Origin: Desulfobacteraceae bacterium
Lineage (GTDB): Bacteria > Desulfobacterota > Desulfobacteria > Desulfobacterales > Desulfosarcinaceae
Assembly: GCA_013003715.1 (NCBI GenBank)
Contig: JABDIN010000036.1
Coordinates: forward strand, 1 to 64,000
Direction: 5' to 3'
DNA: 64,000 nucleotides
This document shows, piece after piece, positions 35,321 to 44,654 of the stretch; the stretch's first letter is position 1, and the number at the start of each line of letters is the position of its first letter. Position numbers and translations under genes: made by a program. Under the pieces are notes generated by a model. It saw only the letters and a program-made list of their open reading frames with translations, had not been told where the DNA came from and searched no databases.

Positions 35321-36388
35321 ATGGCTGACAACGACCAGGAAAAAACCGAGCCGGCGACACCGAAAAAGCGCCAGAAATCCCGGGAGGATGGTCAAACTGC
35401 GGTTAGTCGTGAAATCTCCTCGGTTGCTATACTTCTGAGTTCATTAGGTTTTTTTTATTTTGGCAGTTCCTGGTTAATCTCACAGTTATCCGGTTTTATG
35501 ACAGTCACATATGAAAATCTATTATCTCCGAATTTCAATATCCCATTTGTCGTCAATTTGTTCTGGAAGACTTTTTTTCAGTTCATCACCGTTTTAAGTC
35601 CGTTGTTGCTGATCATTATCACCGCCGGAATCACCGCCGTGGTCGCACAGATTGGTTTCATGTTCACCGGCAAACCCTTGGTACCTAAATTTAATAAATT
35701 TAATCCCATAAACGGTTTCAAAAATCTGTTCTCACTCAAATCCGTTGCAGAGGTTGTGAAATCGGTCATCAAACTGACCATCATTGGATGGGTATCCATC
35801 AGTACCGTCAAAGGCCAATTGGATGCCATACCCGCCCTGATAGATCTTCAAGTATTAGAAATATTTGGTTTTATTGGTAGATCAGCATTCAAGATCAGTC
35901 TCAATGTAGGGCTTGTGCTCATCCTTTTGGCCGGCCTGGATTTTCTGTTTCAGCGATGGCAATACGAAAAGAAGATCAAAATGACAAAGCAGGAAATTAA
36001 GGACGAACACAAGAATTCGGAAGGTGATCCGCAAGTAAAGTCCAGAATTCGATCGGTCCAACGACAAATGGCCATGCAGCGGATGATGGAGGCGGTACCG
36101 GATGCAACCGTTGTCATCACCAACCCCACCCATCTTGCAATTGCCATCAAGTTCGAGGACAATCTTCATGCACCGGTGGTTGTGGCCAAAGGTGCCGGTG
36201 TGGTCGCAAAAAATATCCGGGAGATCGCTCAAGAGCACGGTATTCCCATCATCGAGCAAAAACCGTTGGCCCGCACCCTGTTTAAGTCCACCGAAATAGG
36301 TGATTACATTCCGGTGGACTTGTACCGGGCGGTTGCCGAGATCCTGGCTTACGTATACCGTCTGAAGGGATTGGTGAAATCTGCCTGA
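35321..36388 (+). CDS. flhB: Export switch protein FlhB
   Basis: The protein has 355 residues. Four membrane segments are followed by a cytoplasmic domain with the autocleavage motif NPTH (268-271) in VVITNPTHLAIAIKF. Cleavage between N and P lets the gate change from rod/hook to filament export under control of FliK. The N-terminus EKTEPATPKKRQKSREDGQ is typical. Confidence 0.96.
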   Translation: MADNDQEKTEPATPKKRQKSREDGQTAVSREISSVAILLSSLGFFYFGSSWLISQLSGFMTVTYENLLSPNFNIPFVVNLFWKTFFQFITVLSPLLLIIITAGITAVVAQIGFMFTGKPLVPKFNKFNPINGFKNLFSLKSVAEVVKSVIKLTIIGWVSISTVKGQLDAIPALIDLQVLEIFGFIGRSAFKISLNVGLVLILLAGLDFLFQRWQYEKKIKMTKQEIKDEHKNSEGDPQVKSRIRSVQRQMAMQRMMEAVPDATVVITNPTHLAIAIKFEDNLHAPVVVAKGAGVVAKNIREIAQEHGIPIIEQKPLARTLFKSTEIGDYIPVDLYRAVAEILAYVYRLKGLVKSA

Positions 36389-36783
36389 TCCCTGGACCGG
36401 TATGGATTGCATGAACTTATCCTCCCACAACAAAAAATTGACACACCCATCATTCCCGGATCCGGTGAATCATCCCCGCCAGCACAGACCGGATAGCATT
36501 GAAAATAAACAAATTGCGCAGCAATATTACCGATTTCGGGTCTGCCGGCAAATCATTATCCTGCCACCGGAAACCTCAAATTTTAGTTAGATGTATTTGC
36601 TGAATTTTGCGGTTTTTAAAACACTGGTATCGTTGTAAGATTATAAATAACAATTAGTTATGTGTTTGTATAAAAACTTTCACCACCTATTTTTATGCAT
36701 CACCGGAACTGGGCATGAAATGTGCAAAATACAGACATAATTAATTCGCATGTCTTGAATAACCCTATTTCCCCAAAGGCGCT
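36389..36783. other. Intergenic region before flhA
   Basis: This AT-rich stretch of 395 bases holds no convincing gene. The only assigned signal is the sigma-54-like site at 36711-36726. Confidence 0.6.
36711..36726 (+). promoter_or_regulatory. Candidate sigma-54 promoter of flhA operon
   Basis: GGGCATGAAATGTGCA has GG-N10-GC spacing and lies 57 bases before the flhA start. It would drive flhA-flhF-flhG-fliA. Confidence 0.5.
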
Positions 36784-38901
36784 ATGGATATAGCAACCAC
36801 AAAATCGGCTGACCTGAGATTCTCCTTTCTCGGTCGAAACAGCGATATTCTTATGGGCGCCGCCGCCATGATGATCCTGATGGTCATGGTGGTTCCAATC
36901 CCCGCCATACTCCTGGACCTGATGCTGTCGTTGAATATCACGCTGGCCCTGGTCATTCTTCTGGTGGGGATGTATGTGCTGTCACCACTTGATTTCAGCG
37001 CATTTCCATCCGTCCTGCTCATTGTCACCTTGTTTAGATTGGCCCTTAATGTCGCAACGACAAGAATGATACTGCTTCACGGTAACGAGGGAACCCAAGC
37101 GGCGGGAAAGGTGATCAATTCCTTTGGCAACTTTGTGGTCGGCGGTAATTATCTGGTCGGGGTGATCGTATTTATCATACTGGTGGTGATCAACTTTGCC
37201 GTTATCACCAAGGGCGCCGGACGCATCGCCGAGGTTGCCGCCCGATTTACCCTGGATGCCATGCCCGGTAAACAGATGAGTATCGATGCGGATTTGAATG
37301 CCGGTCTGATCGACGAGCAGGAAGCCCGCGAACGGCGTGAGCGGATAGCAAAGGAGTCTGAATACTATGGTGCCATGGACGGTGCCAATAAGTTTGTGCG
37401 CGGGGATGCCATCGCCGGTATTATCATCACCTTGATCAACATCATCGCCGGGTTTGCCATTGGTGTGTTTCAAAATAAAATGAGTTTTGCGGACGCCGCC
37501 CAGACCTACACATTACTGACTGTAGGAGACGGACTGGTGAGCCAGATTCCAGCACTCATCGTTTCCACCGCTGCTGGTATTGTTGTTACCCGTGCCAGCT
37601 CGAAGATCAGCATGGGCATGGAGATCGGTTCACAGCTTCTGCTGCACCCCAGAGCCATGGGGCTTGCCTCCGTAATACTTATGGGATTGGCTATAATCCC
37701 CGGACTTCCGACCATTCCCTTTTTTATTATCGGTTTGATTGCCGGCACCATCGCATTTCTGGTGTTTCAAAATAACCAGGCCAGAAAAGATGAAGAACTG
37801 CGCGCGGCCGAAGAGCCTGATCTACTGCCCGAAGAACAGCCTGAATCTTTCAAGCCGTTGCCGCCATTGGATGTTTTGGCGCTTGAAGTGGGATACGGTT
37901 TGATTCCGTTGGTGGATGTGGATCAGAACGGTGAGTTATTGGATCGCATTAAATCCATCCGCACCCAGATCGCCCAGGATATCGGCATCATCGTCCCATC
38001 CATTCATATCCAGGATAACATGCAGCTCAAACCGGGCGAATATAAAATCGTGCTCAAGGGGATGGAACTGGCCGGTGGTGACATGATGCTTAACCATTGT
38101 CTCGCCATGAATCCGGGTACCGCTCACGGAAAAGTCGAAGGCATTGCCACAAAAGAACCGACCTATGGACTAGATGCTGTATGGATCAGGGACGAGAACC
38201 GCGAGAAAGCGATATCCATGGGTTACACAGTGGTAGATATCCCGACTGTAATCACCACCCACTTATCCGACTTGATTCGCCGGCATGCCTATGAATTGCT
38301 GGGTCGCCAGGAAGCTCAGAAGGTTCTGGATTACTTGAAAGAAACCCATCCAAAAGTAGTGGAAGAACTAATACCTGGACAACTTACGCTTGGTTCAGTG
38401 GTGAAGGTGCTGCAAAATCTGCTGAAGGAACAGGTGCCGGTGAGGGATCTGTTAACGATTCTGGAAACGCTTGCTGATTGGGCACCTGTGCTGAAACAAA
38501 CCGATATTCTAACCGAATATGTACGGCAGGCCCTGGCACGAACCATTACCTCTCTTCATCAGACAGCCAATGGCGAGCTATATGTCCTGACACTGGATCA
38601 AAATGTCGAGAAAAGAATCGTGGAAGCCGTTCAGCATACGGATCAAGGCAACTTCCTTGCCCTGGATCCGGGAATAGCAGAATTTATTATGAATAATCTG
38701 GCACAAAAATTGGAAGGGTTTACCTCGTTGAATCTTCAGCCGGTAGTCCTTTGCAGCGCGCAGGTACGGATGCACTTCAAAGGCCTGGCGGACAGGTATA
38801 TCCCGAATTTGGTGGTATTGTCCTATGACGAAATTCTTAACACGGTAAAACTCCAGTCCCTGGGAGTAGTGGAGCTTTCGAATGCAGATCAAACAATTTG
38901 A
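36784..38901 (+). CDS. flhA: Export gate protein FlhA
   Basis: The protein has 705 residues. About eight membrane segments fill the first 330 residues, with the FHIPEP signature RFTLDAMPGKQMSIDADLNA and AGLIDEQEARERR. The large cytoplasmic domain follows, with the linker ending in LPPLDVLALEVGYGLIPLVD. FlhA is the docking platform for chaperone-substrate complexes. Its end overlaps flhF by 20 bases. Confidence 0.97.
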   Translation: MDIATTKSADLRFSFLGRNSDILMGAAAMMILMVMVVPIPAILLDLMLSLNITLALVILLVGMYVLSPLDFSAFPSVLLIVTLFRLALNVATTRMILLHGNEGTQAAGKVINSFGNFVVGGNYLVGVIVFIILVVINFAVITKGAGRIAEVAARFTLDAMPGKQMSIDADLNAGLIDEQEARERRERIAKESEYYGAMDGANKFVRGDAIAGIIITLINIIAGFAIGVFQNKMSFADAAQTYTLLTVGDGLVSQIPALIVSTAAGIVVTRASSKISMGMEIGSQLLLHPRAMGLASVILMGLAIIPGLPTIPFFIIGLIAGTIAFLVFQNNQARKDEELRAAEEPDLLPEEQPESFKPLPPLDVLALEVGYGLIPLVDVDQNGELLDRIKSIRTQIAQDIGIIVPSIHIQDNMQLKPGEYKIVLKGMELAGGDMMLNHCLAMNPGTAHGKVEGIATKEPTYGLDAVWIRDENREKAISMGYTVVDIPTVITTHLSDLIRRHAYELLGRQEAQKVLDYLKETHPKVVEELIPGQLTLGSVVKVLQNLLKEQVPVRDLLTILETLADWAPVLKQTDILTEYVRQALARTITSLHQTANGELYVLTLDQNVEKRIVEAVQHTDQGNFLALDPGIAEFIMNNLAQKLEGFTSLNLQPVVLCSAQVRMHFKGLADRYIPNLVVLSYDEILNTVKLQSLGVVELSNADQTI

Positions 38902-40333
38902 AGCCAAAGATATGACGGAAGGATTGCGGATGGTGAAAAAAGAATTTGGAAATGACGCCGTCATTCTATCCGCAAAAACACTTCAAAAAACCGGCCGATT
39001 TCTGGGCACGGTCAAACAGGCAGGGGTCATCATCACCGCGGCCACCGATCCGATACAGACCGGACTTAATAAAAAATTGAAGTCATACGCAAATACCGGT
39101 CATGTCACATCCGCATTATCTGACAAAACAGATGCCCAAGGATTATCCTCCAAAACTGATGCGTTTTTGGATGCACTGGGTAGCGACCGGCATCAGGAAC
39201 CATGCCGGCCGCCGCATTCATCTGGTGTTCATGCCATACCCGGTGTGGAGATCAGAAAGACATTGAACCTGATCAAAGGACGCCTGCTGAGCCAAGGGGT
39301 GGAAAATCCGATCGCCAAAGAGGTAATCGGTGAGATTGAACAGCGATTGCCCACGGCCGGTTCACCATCATCCCTGGCGCTAAAGCGCACATTTTCTGAA
39401 TTCATTAGGCAGCGTCACCTGATTGCCGACCCCATCCATCGAGCGGGCAAAACCCCGTTAACCATCGCTTTGGTGGGGCCAACCGGTGTGGGAAAAACCA
39501 CCACCACCGTTAAGCTGGCAGTACAGTATAAACTGGAGATGAATTATCGGGTGGGTATTATTACCCTGGATCACTATCGTATCGCAGCCACCGCCGCTTT
39601 GATGACCTACTCGAATATAACGGATATTCCTTGTGAAATCGTTTCAAATGCCGGTGAGCTTCGGCAGGCCCTCAAATCCATGAAAAAAATGGATCTTATA
39701 ATGATCGATACACCAGGTGTCGGATTGAACGATAAACCGGAATTGAACCGTGTCGCCGGCTTGCTGGATAAAGTGTCACCGGATCAGGTTTATCTGGTAC
39801 TTGCCTCAATGACAAAAAACGCCGACATGTTGGCCTATCACCACTATTTCGAATCCACCGGATTCGATAGGCTCATATTTTCAAAGCTCGATGAAACCAG
39901 TGTATACGGCAATATTTTTAATTTATTGATCAAAATGAATACTCCGGTTGCGTATCTCACCGGCGGTCAAACGATTCCGGAGAACATTCGACCCGTAACG
40001 ATCGACACCCTGCTTGACCTTATTCTTCCGGAATCAGTGCTGGTGGATAACACGGTGCAGGGACGCGTATTGTCCCGTACCCGACATATTAAAACGCCTG
40101 CCGAAAAGACCGTTCCGGAATACGAGTTTGTCGCCAATAGAAATTCCGACATCTTTCATCATAACGAATGCAAATCCGTATCGAGAATTCATCGTGACAA
40201 TATCATCCATTTTTCAAATATCACGGAAGCCATGGAACAGAACTTCAAACCATGCCGGATGTGCTGCATGGAAAATATTGATCCGAAACTTGTTATGAAA
40301 CCACTGAAACGTGCGGCTCAGGGCAGGTACTAA
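38882..40333 (+). CDS. flhF: SRP-like GTPase FlhF with C-terminal Ada-like zinc module
   Basis: The protein has 483 residues. The B domain (1-125) begins MQIKQFEAKDMTEGLRMVKK. The N and G domains follow with P-loop GPTGVGKTTT (199-208), TLDHYRIAA (228-236) and DTPG (276-279). FlhF places the flagellum at the pole together with FlhG. The G domain ends near residue 382. An extra tail follows, and residues 415-461 match the zinc-binding module of Ada and its relatives: N-S-x-x-F425-H426-H-x-x-C430, R435-I, F444, then P457-C458-x-x-C461. This module is not part of the FlhF proteins I know. The frame is intact and shared with the GTPase. Confidence 0.93.
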   Translation: MQIKQFEAKDMTEGLRMVKKEFGNDAVILSAKTLQKTGRFLGTVKQAGVIITAATDPIQTGLNKKLKSYANTGHVTSALSDKTDAQGLSSKTDAFLDALGSDRHQEPCRPPHSSGVHAIPGVEIRKTLNLIKGRLLSQGVENPIAKEVIGEIEQRLPTAGSPSSLALKRTFSEFIRQRHLIADPIHRAGKTPLTIALVGPTGVGKTTTTVKLAVQYKLEMNYRVGIITLDHYRIAATAALMTYSNITDIPCEIVSNAGELRQALKSMKKMDLIMIDTPGVGLNDKPELNRVAGLLDKVSPDQVYLVLASMTKNADMLAYHHYFESTGFDRLIFSKLDETSVYGNIFNLLIKMNTPVAYLTGGQTIPENIRPVTIDTLLDLILPESVLVDNTVQGRVLSRTRHIKTPAEKTVPEYEFVANRNSDIFHHNECKSVSRIHRDNIIHFSNITEAMEQNFKPCRMCCMENIDPKLVMKPLKRAAQGRY

Positions 40334-40370
40334 TCTTTAAACCATAGCTGGACCGGGAGATCTTCACCGA

Positions 40371-41279
40371 ATGGAATCCAAGCGTCAAGAAAACAAAATC
40401 ATCCGATTTGAAAATATACGAAACAATAGAAACAGAAAAGCGAAAGTTATGGACAAAAAGCGGCGGAAGACACCCACTCGTATCATTGCGATCACCAGTG
40501 GTAAAGGTGGTGTCGGTAAAACCAATATCGTTGCCAATCTTGGGTATGCTTTATCCAAAACCGGCAATAAGGTATTGATATTCGATGCAGATCTGGGATT
40601 GGGCAATATCGATATTCTTCTTGGGATCACACCTCAATACAATTTGTCACATGTTATTAACGGTGAAAAAAGTATTTCGGACATCATTGTCAAAGGTCCG
40701 GCCAATTTAAATATTTTACCCGCATCTTCCGGCATTCAGGAGATGACCGGTCTGTCATTGGACCAGCGTTTGGAAATGCTGAAAGATCTGGATTCCGTCA
40801 TCGATAAATACGACATCCTGCTCATCGACACGGCTGCCGGCATATCTTCCAACGTATTGCATTTCAATACCAGCGCCAATGAAATCATGGTGGTGGTCAC
40901 ACCTGAACCCACATCCATTACCGACGCCTATGCGCTGATGAAGATACTATCCTTGAAATACGATGAGAAGGATTTCAAACTGATCGTCAATTCCGCCGTC
41001 ACTATGGACGAGGCCGGGGATGTGTTTCGACAACTTAACATGGTAACAAACCGCTTTCTGGACATTTCCATTGAATATTTCGGAGCGATTTTGCTCGATG
41101 ACAACGTTAAAAAAAGCGTTAAACAGCAAAAGCTTGTCAGCGAACTTGCCCCCGTGTGCACTGCCAGTAGAAGTTTCGCTGTGTTAGCTAAAAAAATCAG
41201 TACTTTACCCCCCCAGGTAAAGACAAATTGGGATCGACAGATGGATTGGGCGCAAATGCATATGCATCGCGCGGATTAA
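40371..41279 (+). CDS. flhG: MinD-like ATPase FlhG (FleN/YlxH)
   Basis: The protein has 302 residues. The deviant Walker A motif SGKGGVGKT (43-51) and FDADLGLGNIDILLG identify the FlhG/FleN branch of MinD ATPases. FlhG limits flagellar number, acting on FlhF and, in several bacteria, on the FleQ-type activator. A basic N-terminal tail (ENIRNNRNRKAKVMDKKRRK) resembles the segment of FlhG that stimulates FlhF GTPase. It lies 37 bases after flhF. Confidence 0.93.
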   Translation: MESKRQENKIIRFENIRNNRNRKAKVMDKKRRKTPTRIIAITSGKGGVGKTNIVANLGYALSKTGNKVLIFDADLGLGNIDILLGITPQYNLSHVINGEKSISDIIVKGPANLNILPASSGIQEMTGLSLDQRLEMLKDLDSVIDKYDILLIDTAAGISSNVLHFNTSANEIMVVVTPEPTSITDAYALMKILSLKYDEKDFKLIVNSAVTMDEAGDVFRQLNMVTNRFLDISIEYFGAILLDDNVKKSVKQQKLVSELAPVCTASRSFAVLAKKISTLPPQVKTNWDRQMDWAQMHMHRAD

Positions 41280-41339
41280 GTCGATGAACAAACCGGAAGT
41301 TTGAGAATAATGAATGAATAGGGTATCGGAGAATAAACC

Positions 41340-42101
41340 ATGGAAGCAGTAGAGGCACAATTAAAAAAAATAGAAAAAGATGATTATCTGCTTAGAAATC
41401 AGATTATTGCCGAGTATCTTCCCTACGTCAATCGAATCGTGAACCGTATCGCCATACACCTGCCGCCAAGCGTGGAAGTCGATGATTTAGTTAACGTGGG
41501 GATAATCGGCTTGATTCAGGCCATTGAAAGATACGATCCCACGCGGGATAACAAATTTATAACCTACGCAGTTTTCAGGATAAAAGGCGCAGTGTTGAGC
41601 GAACTGCGGTCCAGGGATTTTTTAGGGCGTACCACCCGGCGTAAAATACGGGATTTGGAAAAAGCGTATGTAAAATTGGAACAAAAACTCGGGCGGGAAG
41701 TGGACGACGAGGAAGTTGCTGAAGAAATGAATATGAATCTGGAACAATTTTATCAAGTCAAGCGAATGTCCAGCATCTCTTTCGTCAGTTTTGAGGAGAT
41801 CGGTTATTCCACCAAGGAAGAAAAAGAGAGTCTGCTCAGCTTTCTGGCAAGCGGGAACAGTGACGATGCCTTGGCTAAAACAGCCTTGAAAGAGTTGAAA
41901 GTCACCCTGGCAAAGTCCATAGAATCCTTACCCGAAAAGGAAAAACTCGTTATTTCGATGTATTATAGTGATGAGCTCACCATGAAAGAAATCGGTAAGG
42001 TGCTGAGTATCACGGAATCCCGTGTATCCCAGATTCATACCCAGGCGGTGATACATCTTAGATCCAAACTGCGCCGGGAAGGATTGTTGGAGGACGATTG
42101 A
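41340..42101 (+). CDS. fliA: Flagellar sigma factor FliA (sigma-28)
   Basis: The protein has 253 residues. Region 2 is VDDLVNVGIIGLIQAIERYD. Region 3 is RSRDFLGRTTRRKIRDLEKA. Region 4 is LTMKEIGKVLSITESRVSQI. It transcribes late flagellar genes, here probably flagellin, flgM and the response regulator-motA-motB operon, whose promoters match the sigma-28 consensus. The anti-sigma factor FlgM is encoded at 48148. Confidence 0.95.
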   Translation: MEAVEAQLKKIEKDDYLLRNQIIAEYLPYVNRIVNRIAIHLPPSVEVDDLVNVGIIGLIQAIERYDPTRDNKFITYAVFRIKGAVLSELRSRDFLGRTTRRKIRDLEKAYVKLEQKLGREVDDEEVAEEMNMNLEQFYQVKRMSSISFVSFEEIGYSTKEEKESLLSFLASGNSDDALAKTALKELKVTLAKSIESLPEKEKLVISMYYSDELTMKEIGKVLSITESRVSQIHTQAVIHLRSKLRREGLLEDD

Positions 42102-42229
42102 GAATTATAGAACGGCACCCCGACAGTGTTGGTGATGTTACATCGTCGGAAAAGTGGCTCAGTCAAAAAAATGACTTTTCAAAAATTCGAACAGCGTAAA
42201 TGATAAAAATCCTATAGGAGATTTGATCA

Positions 42230-42811
42230 ATGTCAGTCAATTTGGAGTTGTGGGTTATTTTGCTGGGCATAGCGATGCCATCATTGGGACTTGTTTGCTT
42301 AGGCTTGGGATATGCTGTAAAACGATTTCGAAGCAGCCAGCATAAATGTACCGACAATCTCAACCAACCTGTTTTCAACGGCGTTTTCGCCAGTACGATG
42401 AATACCCAACTCCTCTCGCAACGCATTGATATTGTATTCGATAATATTATAACCGGATTGCAGCGGCAAAGGGCTGAATTGCAACACATGGTGCAGATGA
42501 ACACTACCGCTCACCCAACAGCTGCCTACGCAGGTCCATCCGATGATTTGGATATCGGATATCCCGATGCCGCCCTGCAAACTCGATCACCTGAGTCGGT
42601 CGACAGTAGCCAGGATATTGAAAATAAAGACAGTTTTGAATATGACCGCATCGGTCGGCTGGCTGATATGGGATATGATGCGGATGATATCACCTCGAAA
42701 ATCAACCGGCCGAGGGCCGAGGTGGACCTGTTTTTACGCATGCGTCAATTGGAGCAGAATAATAAAAAAGATACCGCACCTCATGTCACCCGCTTTCGTG
42801 CTGCAGTTTGA
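42230..42811 (+). CDS. Membrane-anchored DUF2802-like protein
   Basis: The protein has 193 residues. One membrane helix (about 8-28) is followed by a helical stretch and a variable linker. A C-terminal helix-turn-helix-like block IGRLADMGYDADDITSKI ends in RPRAEVDLFLRMRQLE. This arrangement resembles DUF2802/DUF6115 proteins often found beside fliA or chemotaxis genes. Function is unknown. GGAG is well placed before the start. It lies 128 bases after fliA and before a strong hairpin. Confidence 0.65.
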   Translation: MSVNLELWVILLGIAMPSLGLVCLGLGYAVKRFRSSQHKCTDNLNQPVFNGVFASTMNTQLLSQRIDIVFDNIITGLQRQRAELQHMVQMNTTAHPTAAYAGPSDDLDIGYPDAALQTRSPESVDSSQDIENKDSFEYDRIGRLADMGYDADDITSKINRPRAEVDLFLRMRQLEQNNKKDTAPHVTRFRAAV

Positions 42812-42864
42812 TCCCACCGTTAATTTTCCGTGTCGTTCCTTATCTGCACATCGGCAATATTTTC

Positions 42865-42888
42865 CTATCCGTTGACAGTAACGGATAG
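42865..42888 (+). terminator. Hairpin ending the flhA-fliA block
   Basis: A perfect nine-base stem CTATCCGTT/AACGGATAG with a six-base loop. Only a weak T-rich tail (TTCTAATTGT) follows, so termination is likely but not certain. Confidence 0.55.
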
Positions 42889-42953
42889 TTCTAATTGTAC
42901 TCAATAAACTGAAATAATAATATATATAATCTAATCTCCCGATGTGAAAACGA

Positions 42954-42969
42954 CGGTACGATTATTGCA
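42954..42969 (+). promoter_or_regulatory. Sigma-54 promoter of flgF operon
   Basis: CGGTACGATTATTGCA shows GG-N10-GC and TTGCA. It is 36 bases upstream of the flgF start codon. Confidence 0.65.
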
Positions 42970-43004
42970 AAATTTAATGTAAACCTTGTTCAAGGAGGTA
43001 GTTT

Positions 43005-43763
43005 ATGAGTGGTGCAATGTATGTGGCGGCAAGTGGGGCATTGGTTCAACAAATGCGATTGGAAGTTCTTTCCAATAACCTCGCCAATGTGAATACCATC
43101 GGATTCAAGGAAGATCAGCTGATTTTCCAGGCCGACGCTCAGAAAAGCAGTGGTGGCGGCACTTCTCCCGCGGATAATCCCACCGGATCGACTCAGACAG
43201 CACCCCTGTCGTCCACCTTTGGTTATATGACCAAATTTTCGGAGGGCATTTTGAAGGAAACCGGGAATCAATTGGATTTTGCCCTTTCCGGTGACGGCTT
43301 TTTTACCGTGGAAACCGAAAACGGTCCTCAATACACGCGAAAAGGAAATTTTACCATCAGCGAAGAAGGACTGCTCATCACCCAGGATGGAATGCCCGTT
43401 CTCGGTGAAGGGGGAAGTATCACCATTGAAGGGGATAGAGTTGAAGTGGATACCCAGGGAAACATCAGCGTCGATGGGACTCAGGTGGATACCCTCAGAG
43501 TGGTGAATTTCACAGATAACAGCCGACTGATAAAGACCGGTGATACATTGTTCAAACCGGTTGATCCGGATCCGGAGCAAATAGAACCGGACAATATTTC
43601 CGTTAACCAGGGATTTCTTGAAAGCTCCAACGTAGAGGCCATACGTGCCATGACGGAGATGATCGAAACGATGCGGCTTTTCGAATCCTATCAAAAAGCC
43701 ATCCAAACTCAGGATCAGACGACATCCCAGGCCATAAACGATGTGGGGGCGCCTACACAGTAG
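43005..43763 (+). CDS. flgF: Proximal rod protein FlgF
   Basis: The protein has 252 residues. MSGAMYVAASGALVQQMRLE and [20 protein letters not shown] mark an axial rod protein. The C-terminal end SSNVEAIRAMTEMIETMRLF is typical for FlgF. It is paired with flgG downstream. AAGGAGG precedes the start. Confidence 0.92.
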   Translation: MSGAMYVAASGALVQQMRLEVLSNNLANVNTIGFKEDQLIFQADAQKSSGGGTSPADNPTGSTQTAPLSSTFGYMTKFSEGILKETGNQLDFALSGDGFFTVETENGPQYTRKGNFTISEEGLLITQDGMPVLGEGGSITIEGDRVEVDTQGNISVDGTQVDTLRVVNFTDNSRLIKTGDTLFKPVDPDPEQIEPDNISVNQGFLESSNVEAIRAMTEMIETMRLFESYQKAIQTQDQTTSQAINDVGAPTQ

Positions 43764-43854
43764 AACCGGATGCCTGAAGTTTGATGGCTGATAAGGGTTG
43801 ACGAGTGCCGAACATCGCAAATCCGGATATAAATATCCTTAAAGAGAGGTAACA

Positions 43855-44643
43855 ATGATTCGAAGCCTATGGACAGCCGCCAGCGGCATGCAAGCTCAAA
43901 ATATCACCATTGATGTCATTTCCAATAACCTGGCCAATGTGAATTCAACCGGTTTCAAGAGAAGCCGGGCGGATTTTCAGGATCTGCTATATGAAACGCT
44001 CAAGCCACCGGGTGTAGCTTCCTCTGCCGCCACACAGGTGCCCACCGGCATCCAGATCGGGCACGGCACGCGTCCCGTGGCCACCCAAAAGCTGTTTATG
44101 CAGGGTGATTTCAAACATACTCAGAACGATTTGGATATGGCCATTGAAGGCAGGGGGTTTTTCCAGGTGCTTCAACCCAATGGCGACATCGGATTTTCCC
44201 GCGCTGGTTCCTTTAAAGTGGATGCGGAGGGCAGGGTGGTCACCTCGGATGGTTATCCCATGGAACCTGAATTGAGTCTGCCCATCGATACCATGTCCAT
44301 TTCAGTGGGAGCGGACGGCACCATTTCCGTTATCCAAGCTGGTGAAACCACACCGACCATTGTGGGAAACATCGAACTGGCAAGCTTTGTCAACCCCAGC
44401 GGACTGCAAAGCATCGGCCGCAATACCTATCTGGCAACATCGGCTTCAGGAGATGCCGCCACAGGGAATCCCGGTGAAGATGGTTTCGGTACCATTGCCC
44501 AGGGGTATCTTGAGCTTTCCAACGTCAGTATCGTTGACGAAATGGTGAATATGATCACCGCCCAGCGTGCTTATGAGATTAACAGCAAAGCCATCCAGGC
44601 TTCCGACGATATGCTTCAAATTGCCAATAATCTGAAGCGCTAA
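43855..44643 (+). CDS. flgG: Distal rod protein FlgG
   Basis: The protein has 262 residues, the usual FlgG length. It starts [20 protein letters not shown] and has [20 protein letters not shown]. The C-terminal [20 protein letters not shown] completes the signature. It forms the distal rod that crosses the peptidoglycan inside the P ring. Confidence 0.96.
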   Translation: MIRSLWTAASGMQAQNITIDVISNNLANVNSTGFKRSRADFQDLLYETLKPPGVASSAATQVPTGIQIGHGTRPVATQKLFMQGDFKHTQNDLDMAIEGRGFFQVLQPNGDIGFSRAGSFKVDAEGRVVTSDGYPMEPELSLPIDTMSISVGADGTISVIQAGETTPTIVGNIELASFVNPSGLQSIGRNTYLATSASGDAATGNPGEDGFGTIAQGYLELSNVSIVDEMVNMITAQRAYEINSKAIQASDDMLQIANNLKR

Positions 44644-44654
44644 GAGGGACAGGC

